Positions 43,247 to 51,333 of a stretch of 64,000 nucleotides of DNA are shown here, piece after piece. The notes beneath the pieces were generated by a model. It was not told the origin of the DNA. It saw nothing but the letters and a program-made list of their open reading frames with translations, and did no database searches. Each line of letters begins with the position of its first letter. The stretch's first letter is position 1. Source of the DNA: Bacteroidota bacterium (GTDB lineage: Bacteria > Bacteroidota > Ignavibacteria > UBA10030 > UBA8401). Made by a program: the position numbers and the translations under genes. Location of the stretch: NCBI GenBank assembly GCA_027622375.1, contig JAQCAB010000008.1, forward strand, positions 17,388 to 81,387, given 5' to 3'.

Positions 43247-46200
43247 TTATTTAATTATTGCAAATCTGCCGATTTTCTCACCAACTCCTGGAGCGTTTAC
43301 ATGAAAAATATAAACTCCGTATGAAGCCGGAAGATTATCCCTTGTTAATAAATTCCACTCAGCACTTCCATCTGTCATAAAATTATTGTGTTCAATAGTT
43401 TGAACAAGTTCGCCACTAACAGAATAAATTTTAATTGTACAAACTGCCGGTAAATGATTAAAATGAATTGAGCGAGGACCGCGACCACTACTAAATGGAT
43501 TGCGAGCTTCCCATGTTGCAGCTGCGATATATGGATTTGGTACAACTTTAATTTTGTTCATTGTCTCTTTTGCAAGAAGATTATCAATGTAATGAGCTGA
43601 AGTTGTAAGCTCATAAATGTCCCCTTTTAAAAAAGGTTTTCTTAAAGTGATGTATGCAGTATCACCTTTTTTTGGAGCAGTTTTTAATGAATCAAAAATT
43701 AAATTCCAACGCCAAGTTAAAGCTAAATCACCTTTTGCATCTTTTTCATAAAATGCAATTACATCCGATTCGTTCACATCACTTCCAACCGAAAATACAC
43801 CAAGACCACCTTCTAAATTAACATCTTTAAAAGCGAATTTAATTTTTTTATTATTTTCTGTTAAATTATAAACAGAAAAATTAACTCGTGTGGCAGGCAT
43901 CGGAAAAATAAAATCGTTTTCGTAAGGAAGATAATGCAGTGAAGTGTCAACACCCACATCGCCAAAAATAATTTTATAATCGCTTGGTTTTCCAACACCA
44001 CGTGTAAAACCAATATTCCATGGCTGCATGTCCATTTTGTAGATATTACTTCTGCTCCATTTGGTTAATTCTGTATTAAGTCCGATTGCTGATTCATTTT
44101 CAAAAGCTAATCTAAATCCATCAATTAAATCTACTTCGTCAGTAGAATTTAATTTTTTACTTTTTGTAATTAAGGTTTCAGGTTTTATCGGATTTGTTAA
44201 ATCTACAAGTGTAAAATTTTTTGTTTTAAAAGTATCTTGATCTGTTTGCAACACTGCTGCAATTAAGGTATCCTCAAAAGTTAATCTATAGGTGTGATTT
44301 TCTTTCATTTTGTTTGGATCAACTACTTTAAAAAATATTTTTCCAGTGCTGCTTCCTGTAACATGTTTTAATTCCTTCATTCCAGATTTTACGTATCCAG
44401 AAGCTGGAGCATTCGGAACAATTTTTATAACATTGCGACCAAGTTCAACTGCGCCATCTGCACCTAAACTAACTGCAATCGGACTTTCAGATGGTGAAAT
44501 ATTTCCATTTGTCCAACCGTAATCATATCCAGTAATTGCATAATAATATGTTTGTCCATTTTGAACGGTTGTATCAACCCACTCATGTTTTAGACCAGTA
44601 TTTGATCCTAGATAAAATAAAATTCCATTTTCGGTAACTGGATGATAACCTGAGATATTATTTTTTTTATCGAACTGCGCTATTGGTTTATAAAAAGTTG
44701 GATTTCCTTTTCCATCTGTAATTTTAAAAATATCTAAAAATGATGGATCAGTTGAACGATAAATTTTATAACCTTCAAAATCATATCCTTGTTGGCCTAA
44801 TGCTGCAAGAAAATTATCATAAGAATATTCTGATTTATCATCCCAATAAAGTGTAATTCTTTTATTACCTGGCACTGCAGTTAAAGTCGGTGCAATTGGT
44901 GCTTTTGCAAATTGATAATCCTCGTTATAAGTTTGTTGAGCTTTATCTTTATTTTGAAGAGCTTCTTCTTTATTTGATCCCATTATAACAGCAACTGAAA
45001 TTCTTTCTGTTTGACCAGCTTTTAATGGAAAAAATCCTGATGAAACAAATAAATCATTATCGCCAGAAAGTGGTTTTGTTGGATCGTAATAACTTCCGGG
45101 TGTCATAAATTGTCCCCAAAAAACTTCATCCGAAACTGTACTAAAATTAATTGCGCCAGCTGGTTTGTATTGAACATTTGTTAATCCAATTTGATCAGAT
45201 TCTGAAACATCAGTTACATCAATATTTGGTTCACCAGGGAAACTTGTACCTGCACCAGAAGTTGGTTTCCCATCACCTTCACCAACATCTTGCGTATTTG
45301 CTACACCATCTAAACCAACATCATCCGATTCAACTTTCCAATCGCCATCATTATCAATTCCATCATCGCGAGCTTCGTCAATCATTTCATCAATCAATTC
45401 GTCAATCAATTCATCAATAGCTCCGTTGTTGTCGTTATCAATTCCATCAGCATATTTTTTTCCAACATCAGATGAATCAACGTCATATAAAAATTTATTT
45501 GAAGGTAATTTAAATCTTTTAAAATATTTTGCAGCCGTATCAACCATTGCTTGCGTTACAATTGGACTACCACTTTCGCCATTATTATTATTATCAATTG
45601 CATCTTTATATTTTTTACCGACATCTTCAGTTCCCTCATCAATTGCGCCATTATTATTATTATCAATTGCATCATTTAATATTTCACCACTCAACATTAA
45701 TTGTGTAATTGTTGGGCTACCACTTTCGCCATTATCATTATTATCAATTCTGTCTTTAAAGCCAACACCAAGTTGAATACCTACACCCGTTCCAAAAGCA
45801 ATATGAGTTGAATCTTCATCAATTAAATTATTATTATTGTTATCAATTCCATCTCCAGGAATTTCACCAGCAATCATTGCACCTGTAACTTTTGGACTTC
45901 CAAATTCGCCATCGCCATCGTTATCTATATTATCAGTTGCATTACCTGGAGATTCCAAATATGAAATTGCAGCAACACCAACTTTTTGTCCAGATGGAAA
46001 TGCATTATTTCCGATACCATCTTTATCTGTCATCCAAGCAACGTCATTTATTAAATCAAAATATGGTAAGTCATCACCACTATCTCCATCGCCACCAACT
46101 AAATCTGCAATCCAAAGTGTAACGCCAGCTTTTTTAATATCTTTTGTGCCATCATTTTTTACTGAGTGAAGAATAAATAAAACATCATTAACTAAAATTT

Positions 46201-46843
46201 GAGACCATTCCATTGCGCGAACATCCATCATTATTCCAAGACCGCGACGCAACATATCAGTTGTATCGGGAGAATAATTATATCTATCATATCGATCATC
46301 CGAAGCACGATAAAAAAGTTCTTGATCGGCATTAAATTGATTTTTACCAAAGTAGCCATTCCATGATCCCTTCCAACCTGGATCTCTTGTATCACTTATT
46401 TTATCTGGCCAAGTTAGTGGCCAAGTATTTGGATTGTCACTTTTTGCAATTTTAGATTTTGCATCAGGTTTTAAATAACCACCAACAGGTTCGAAATTCC
46501 AACTTTTACCAGTTGGACTTGATCTAAAATTTGGAACATCAACAATGTGGATATTGTTTCCGGAATTATCTTTTACTTCACCACCAACAAACAAAGCAAC
46601 AAGAGCAATGTAATGTTGTTTTGTATTTTTCGGCCATTCAAATGGAACTTCATCAGGCACAACTCCGGCACGGCCTGCGTAACCATAATTAAAAATTGTA
46701 GTTCGAAGTTGATTCCCGTCGATATTAGTTTTTCTTCGTAAAGTTGGATCTCCTCTTTCTTTACTCGGTTTCTGAGAAAAACTTTCTTGGGTTACTACAA
46801 AATTAAAAAGTAAAAAATAAATTATAAAAAATATTTTCTTCAT
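43247..46843 (-). CDS. 1198-residue surface protein with Asp/Asn-rich calcium-type repeats
   Basis: The protein starts with a signal peptide, MKKIFFIIYFLLFNFVV. A unique N-terminal part of about 300 residues follows. Then a repeat zone (about residues 305-510) carries three copies of a double IDNNxNG module, and a fibronectin-type-like zone (ITLYWDDKSEYSYDNF near 670, GYKIYRS) comes next. The end has VVPNPYIAAATWEARNPF and SGELVQTIEH, which looks like a variant sorting tail with no NYPNPFNP. The family is not recognised by name. It lies between a TonB receptor and a PorV-like gene with gaps of 3 and 0 bases, the place a SusD-type lipoprotein would take in a glycan locus. It has no lipobox. 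Confidence 0.7.
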   Translation of the reverse strand: MKKIFFIIYFLLFNFVVTQESFSQKPSKERGDPTLRRKTNIDGNQLRTTIFNYGYAGRAGVVPDEVPFEWPKNTKQHYIALVALFVGGEVKDNSGNNIHIVDVPNFRSSPTGKSWNFEPVGGYLKPDAKSKIAKSDNPNTWPLTWPDKISDTRDPGWKGSWNGYFGKNQFNADQELFYRASDDRYDRYNYSPDTTDMLRRGLGIMMDVRAMEWSQILVNDVLFILHSVKNDGTKDIKKAGVTLWIADLVGGDGDSGDDLPYFDLINDVAWMTDKDGIGNNAFPSGQKVGVAAISYLESPGNATDNIDNDGDGEFGSPKVTGAMIAGEIPGDGIDNNNNNLIDEDSTHIAFGTGVGIQLGVGFKDRIDNNDNGESGSPTITQLMLSGEILNDAIDNNNNGAIDEGTEDVGKKYKDAIDNNNNGESGSPIVTQAMVDTAAKYFKRFKLPSNKFLYDVDSSDVGKKYADGIDNDNNGAIDELIDELIDEMIDEARDDGIDNDGDWKVESDDVGLDGVANTQDVGEGDGKPTSGAGTSFPGEPNIDVTDVSESDQIGLTNVQYKPAGAINFSTVSDEVFWGQFMTPGSYYDPTKPLSGDNDLFVSSGFFPLKAGQTERISVAVIMGSNKEEALQNKDKAQQTYNEDYQFAKAPIAPTLTAVPGNKRITLYWDDKSEYSYDNFLAALGQQGYDFEGYKIYRSTDPSFLDIFKITDGKGNPTFYKPIAQFDKKNNISGYHPVTENGILFYLGSNTGLKHEWVDTTVQNGQTYYYAITGYDYGWTNGNISPSESPIAVSLGADGAVELGRNVIKIVPNAPASGYVKSGMKELKHVTGSSTGKIFFKVVDPNKMKENHTYRLTFEDTLIAAVLQTDQDTFKTKNFTLVDLTNPIKPETLITKSKKLNSTDEVDLIDGFRLAFENESAIGLNTELTKWSRSNIYKMDMQPWNIGFTRGVGKPSDYKIIFGDVGVDTSLHYLPYENDFIFPMPATRVNFSVYNLTENNKKIKFAFKDVNLEGGLGVFSVGSDVNESDVIAFYEKDAKGDLALTWRWNLIFDSLKTAPKKGDTAYITLRKPFLKGDIYELTTSAHYIDNLLAKETMNKIKVVPNPYIAAATWEARNPFSSGRGPRSIHFNHLPAVCTIKIYSVSGELVQTIEHNNFMTDGSAEWNLLTRDNLPASYGVYIFHVNAPGVGEKIGRFAIIK
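45310..45935 (-). repeat. Coding repeat: three degenerate double IDNNxNG modules
   Basis: Within the 1198-residue protein, three units of roughly 40 residues repeat. Each has IDNxxxGExGSPxVT, then an M..GE.-type spacer, then DxIDNNNNGAIDE-type residues. Units start near 45935, 45752 and 45608, with an extra partial unit near 45360. The Asp/Asn spacing resembles thrombospondin type 3 and EF-like calcium loops. The DNA is a degenerate amino-acid-level repeat, not an exact tandem array. Confidence 0.75.
45376..45423 (-). repeat. 12-base tandem repeat encoding IDEL/IDEM units
   Basis: Four near-identical 12-mers of type CGTCAATCAATT run head to tail. The two middle units are almost identical and the outer units differ by a few bases. 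Read on the minus strand they encode IDELIDELIDEMIDEA. A 12-base unit keeps the frame, so gain or loss of units would vary linker length without a frameshift. Confidence 0.85.
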
Positions 46844-46846
46844 AAA

Positions 46847-49603
46847 TTAAAAACCAATTTCAAAACCAATTTGAACTTCTCTTGGTTCAGAATACATTGT
46901 TGGGAAATTAAACCACTCTGCAATTGTATTATTTGCAGAAGGATCTTGAGAAATGTTTGAAGTTTGCAAAGTTTTATTTGCGCGGCCAGTATCTCCAAAA
47001 ACATCAAGCTCATTTCTGCGATCAAATAAATTTAAAACTTTGCAAAATAAATTTAAATTCAAACCAGCTACATCTAAAACTTTATACAATCTTAAATCAG
47101 TTGCAAAATTATCTGGCCTTCTTCTGCTATTTTTTAAAATATTGTTTGAACTATTTTGGCCTTGTCGAAGTTGAGTTATAATTACAGGAGTGTATGGCAA
47201 ACCAGAACCATATCTAAAAATTAAAAATCCACCTTGCCCTGCATTTTCAACTCCAAAAGAAAAACTTAATGTGTGTGTTTGATCCCAATCGAGTGAAGTT
47301 AATAATTTTGCAGGATCTGAATTCCCAATTTGCGCAAAATATTCTTCTTCTGGATTTGAATTAACACCTTCAGCTACTTGATAAGTATAATTTAAATTAT
47401 ATGTGTAATAATTTGACAACCGTTTATTTAAAGAAATTGTAATTCCGCGAACATTTGCATAATCTTTATTTATATAAGATGAATAACCTGTCCCGGCTTG
47501 AACCTCAATTGCTGCGCCTGCGGTTACCCAATCTCTGATATCACGATAAAAACCGGTGATATCCATATTTATATCTTCTGTAAATTGCTGTTGCAAACCA
47601 ATTTCGTACATAACTGTTTTTTGAGGATTTAAATCTGGATTCCCAAATACACCTTGCAAACCACCACTTGATGTAACTTTATATTCAGGTTTTTGGTACA
47701 AGTAACTGAATGAAGGAATTTGCAAAAAATGTCCGTATGAAAAATGAATCACACCTTGATCTGTAATTGGATATGCAATTCCAAAACGTGGACTAATTTG
47801 AATTTTTGGAGTTGCTTTTTTATACCAATATTCTCTTCGCTTTGCAACTGCATCAGCATTAGTTTGATCATCAGCAAAATCAATTTTGCCATCTTTATTA
47901 ACATCAAATTTATTTTTTAATTTAAATGGTAAATAAATATTCGGATCTTCAGGATCAGCGAGTACATCACCATTTGAATTAAAATAATCATATCTCAAAC
48001 CAACGTTGATTATAAAATTATTGTACTCAATTTTATCTTGAGCGTAAAAAGAATATTCTTCAGGAGTTCTGATGTAATTATCATGTACAGAAGTTGTATG
48101 ATCAAGTACATCTGGTTTAAAAGGACTAATTTGTTGACCAATCGAATCATTTGCAGGAACAATTGAAAACTCATCTAAATAAAGACGATGCCTTTTAGTT
48201 TCAATACCAAATTTTACTTGATGAAGTTTTGTAATCTGACTTGTTAAATCAAATTTTAAAACATATGAAGATGTGTTTCTATAAAAGTGATGCAAATTTG
48301 TTCCCATATTTGTAAAACTATAACCAGGCTCATTTAAAGAATCGGGATGTAAATATTTTTCGTCAAAAGGATTTTGATACAAATACTCTCTGAAAGATTT
48401 TTGGTACTTTGAAATATTAAAAGTGTAAAAAGTTTCATTTGAAAAACTATGTGTTAATAATGTACTTAAATCAAAACCTTCTTCAGATTTTTTTACATCT
48501 CCATCAGGTTGTAAGCTAAAAAAGTGATTATAATCTCGGAAAGATTGTCGACTACCGAGCAAACTAAAAGTTAACTTCATTAAAGGTGAAATTTGATATT
48601 TTAATTTTGACTGGATTGAAGTTTTTAATCTAGGATTCATAGCGACAAAATTTCCATCTGCAGAATCACCAGTTGTTGTAAATACTCTTCTACCATACAA
48701 CCAGCCATCAGATGAATATTGTCTTCCAAAAATATAAAATGAAAGTGGCATACCTGGAAGTAATGGACCACTTAAACTACCTTCAAAATTTTTATTTGTC
48801 AGAATATTGAAATCAGAAATATTTTGAAAAATTTTTGTTTCATCTGAAAAATAATCGCCTGAAAAAAACATAAAATTTCCATTATAATCCTGACCGCCAT
48901 CCTTTGTAACAATATTAACAATCCCTGACATTGCATTTCCATACTCAGCATTAAAAGTTCCACTTATAACTTGAAGTTCTTGAATTGCATTACTTTCAAC
49001 TGAAATAGATTGCGAGCCATCAAAAACATCTGTAACTGATTTCCCGTCAACCCAATAAGCAACCTCACTTGAGCGACCACCACGAATATGAATTTCGCCA
49101 CCTCGACCCATTGTTACACCAGCTTGTAAATTTAAAATATCTCGAACTTCCTGAACCGGCATATTTTTTATAGCTTCAGCATCAACGCGAGCTTCAACTG
49201 AAGTCATATCTTTTCTAATTAATGGACGCTCGGCAATCACAACAACTTCATCTTTTAATTCAACAACTGATTGTTTTAAATTTATATTCAAGTTTGTTGT
49301 TTGGTCAATTGAGATTTTTACTTTTTCGATTATTACAGTTGAATAGCCAATTGCAGATGTTGTTACTGTATAATTACCGGGAGGAATATTTAAAATATTA
49401 AAATAACCTTCAATATCTGTTGATGCTCCCAATGTTGTTCCTTTTACAAATATTGTAACACCAATTAAAGCTTCGCTTGATTGTGCATCTTTAACATAAC
49501 CGGCAAGTTTACCTGTTGTGCCACTAAATGATAACTCAAAAGTAGAAAAGATTAATACAAAAAATAATTTTATTCTATTTTGATGTTTTAAAAATAATGA
49601 CAT
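46847..49603 (-). CDS. TonB-dependent outer-membrane receptor
   Basis: The 918-residue protein has a signal peptide and then a carboxypeptidase-regulatory-like domain (GKLAGYVKDAQSSEALIGVT near 31, DIEGYFNILNIPPGNYTV near 63). The plug follows (VSLVV-type VVVIAERPLIRKD near 119, GGEIHIRGGRSSEVAYWVDG near 167). A 22-strand-like barrel ends in EVQIGFEIGF. It would import a large or scarce substrate using TonB energy. No TonB, ExbB or ExbD genes and no SusD-like gene are in the window. It lies three bases from the 1198-residue gene and 32 bases after the isomerase gene. Confidence 0.93.
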   Translation of the reverse strand: MSLFLKHQNRIKLFFVLIFSTFELSFSGTTGKLAGYVKDAQSSEALIGVTIFVKGTTLGASTDIEGYFNILNIPPGNYTVTTSAIGYSTVIIEKVKISIDQTTNLNINLKQSVVELKDEVVVIAERPLIRKDMTSVEARVDAEAIKNMPVQEVRDILNLQAGVTMGRGGEIHIRGGRSSEVAYWVDGKSVTDVFDGSQSISVESNAIQELQVISGTFNAEYGNAMSGIVNIVTKDGGQDYNGNFMFFSGDYFSDETKIFQNISDFNILTNKNFEGSLSGPLLPGMPLSFYIFGRQYSSDGWLYGRRVFTTTGDSADGNFVAMNPRLKTSIQSKLKYQISPLMKLTFSLLGSRQSFRDYNHFFSLQPDGDVKKSEEGFDLSTLLTHSFSNETFYTFNISKYQKSFREYLYQNPFDEKYLHPDSLNEPGYSFTNMGTNLHHFYRNTSSYVLKFDLTSQITKLHQVKFGIETKRHRLYLDEFSIVPANDSIGQQISPFKPDVLDHTTSVHDNYIRTPEEYSFYAQDKIEYNNFIINVGLRYDYFNSNGDVLADPEDPNIYLPFKLKNKFDVNKDGKIDFADDQTNADAVAKRREYWYKKATPKIQISPRFGIAYPITDQGVIHFSYGHFLQIPSFSYLYQKPEYKVTSSGGLQGVFGNPDLNPQKTVMYEIGLQQQFTEDINMDITGFYRDIRDWVTAGAAIEVQAGTGYSSYINKDYANVRGITISLNKRLSNYYTYNLNYTYQVAEGVNSNPEEEYFAQIGNSDPAKLLTSLDWDQTHTLSFSFGVENAGQGGFLIFRYGSGLPYTPVIITQLRQGQNSSNNILKNSRRRPDNFATDLRLYKVLDVAGLNLNLFCKVLNLFDRRNELDVFGDTGRANKTLQTSNISQDPSANNTIAEWFNFPTMYSEPREVQIGFEIGF

Positions 49604-49635
49604 TACTAAAGCTCCAGTTAATATTAGTTTTAAAT

Positions 49636-51330
49636 TTATTGCATTATTAATTCTTCTACAAGAGAATTATTTATTTCGATTAATGATTTATCTCGCATAA
49701 GTTTGATCGATTCCAAAAATTTTTTAGATGCTAGTTCTTTATAAACTTCATTAGCGATTTCAAATTTAACTTCATCATATTTTTTTTGGCGAGATTTTTT
49801 TTTGTCTAATATTTTAAAAATTGAATAACCATTTCCAATTTGAAGTGGACCAATAATTTTATTTATAGGCAAATTAAAAAGTGTATCAGCGTAAATACCA
49901 TAACTTTGTCTATCACCAAAACCTAGTTCCCCATTTTGACGCGCACTCCATAATCTTTCAGAATATCTTGCTGCTAATTGGCTAAAATTTTTACCTAATT
50001 TTAAACTATCGATAACTTGATAACTTTTATTAATATCCAATGAATATATTTCAGCAACATTTACTTGCTCAGGTTCAATATAATTTTGCTTATTTGCTAA
50101 GTATAAATTTTTAACCGATTTATTAAAGTTAATTTGATCGGAATTTTTTTTTAAAAAATAATTTGAAGTTTTAACTGAAAGATTTTTATTAATTACATCA
50201 TCCTTCCAAGTATTGAGAATTAGCAAAATAGTGTCTTGTTCAAAATTATTTCTAAATTTTATTGATTCTTCCGAATGCATTTGATTTGCTTTAATAATTA
50301 TTTCTTTTCGAACTAGTAAACCAATGATAATATTTTTAAAATCCTCCTCAGTGCGAACTCTCTTTTTTTGCTTAGAATTTAATTTTGTTTCAAGTTGCAT
50401 AAAGTCATTAATAGTAATATTCTCATTTTTGTAGCTTAATAGTATTTGGTTTTTATTTTTATCAATAAATGAATTTGGAGTTTCAGAATTAGATAATTTT
50501 AACGTATTACTATTTTGCCAATTTTTGAAAAGTTGTTTAATTATTTTAGAATTAAAATTGATATTGAGTTCCTGTGCCAACATGTGAGAATAATTTTTAC
50601 TTAATTCCGACTTTTTAATTTTCAAACAATATTCTTCTACTTTATTTTTTTTGGTTGCAAATTCAGATTCAGTTAAAATTGGTTTTATATTTATTTTATC
50701 AATTTTTAAAAGACTAAATCCATCATCAGTTTTAATTGGATCTGAGATTTCTCCTTCCTTCATTGTAAATGCAACTTTTTCAATTTCAGGATCCATTTCT
50801 CCGATAGAAAATATTCCTAAATCACCTCCGTTATTTTTTAAAATAGGATCTGTAAATACTTCTTTAGCAAGTTTTTCAAAAGATTCTCCTTTTGATAATC
50901 TAGATTTTAAGATTAGTGCTTTCTCAAAACTATTCGCATAAAGATGGCGGGCTTTTATTTTTGTATTCATATTTATAAAAGCAATCCGCAATTCTTTTTC
51001 GGAAATCGAAATTGTATCAAAACTTTTTGAATAATATTCTGAGATTAAATTAACTTCTTTCAATAAATTAATTTGCTCTCTAAAATATTTTGCGAAATAC
51101 CATTTTTGTTTTTTTGCATCTACCAAAATTAATTTTTCATTTATGATATTATCTAATATTTGTTTTCGGAGTATTAAATTATCTTTTACTCCACTTTTTG
51201 CAACGTATGATTGATAACGATTTTTAAGTTCCGAAGTGTAAATAAATTGGTTATCGACCTTTGCTAAAACAGAATCCTCTGAAACTAGAGTATGAAAAAT
51301 TAAAATTACAAAACAAATAAAACTGAACAT
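49636..51330 (-). CDS. Periplasmic twin-domain parvulin peptidyl-prolyl isomerase (SurA-like)
   Basis: The 564-residue protein has a signal peptide, a SurA-type N-terminal chaperone part (LAKVDNQFIYTSELKNRYQS) and two parvulin (rotamase) domains. The first is around residues 130-215 (FGDLGIF-type NNGGDLGIFSIGEMDPEIEK). The second is around 430-530 (NGELGFGDRQSYGIYADTLF and YSIFKILDKK). SurA-like proteins guide outer-membrane barrels through the periplasm. Its position just upstream of the TonB receptor and PorV-like genes fits a role in folding these barrels, which is inference. Confidence 0.88.
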   Translation of the reverse strand: MFSFICFVILIFHTLVSEDSVLAKVDNQFIYTSELKNRYQSYVAKSGVKDNLILRKQILDNIINEKLILVDAKKQKWYFAKYFREQINLLKEVNLISEYYSKSFDTISISEKELRIAFINMNTKIKARHLYANSFEKALILKSRLSKGESFEKLAKEVFTDPILKNNGGDLGIFSIGEMDPEIEKVAFTMKEGEISDPIKTDDGFSLLKIDKINIKPILTESEFATKKNKVEEYCLKIKKSELSKNYSHMLAQELNINFNSKIIKQLFKNWQNSNTLKLSNSETPNSFIDKNKNQILLSYKNENITINDFMQLETKLNSKQKKRVRTEEDFKNIIIGLLVRKEIIIKANQMHSEESIKFRNNFEQDTILLILNTWKDDVINKNLSVKTSNYFLKKNSDQINFNKSVKNLYLANKQNYIEPEQVNVAEIYSLDINKSYQVIDSLKLGKNFSQLAARYSERLWSARQNGELGFGDRQSYGIYADTLFNLPINKIIGPLQIGNGYSIFKILDKKKSRQKKYDEVKFEIANEVYKELASKKFLESIKLMRDKSLIEINNSLVEELIMQ

Positions 51331-51333
51331 TAG

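Noticed and set aside
45310..45935. CRISPR-like spacing of similar units
   Set aside because: The units are degenerate at DNA level, in frame with a protein and follow an amino-acid pattern; there are no exact repeats with unrelated spacers and no cas genes.
45426..46169. Plus-strand open frames across the Asp/Asn repeat region
   Set aside because: They are mirror frames created by the biased codons of the IDNNxNG repeats on the minus strand. They show no start site, no family motif, and lie wholly within the 1198-residue gene.
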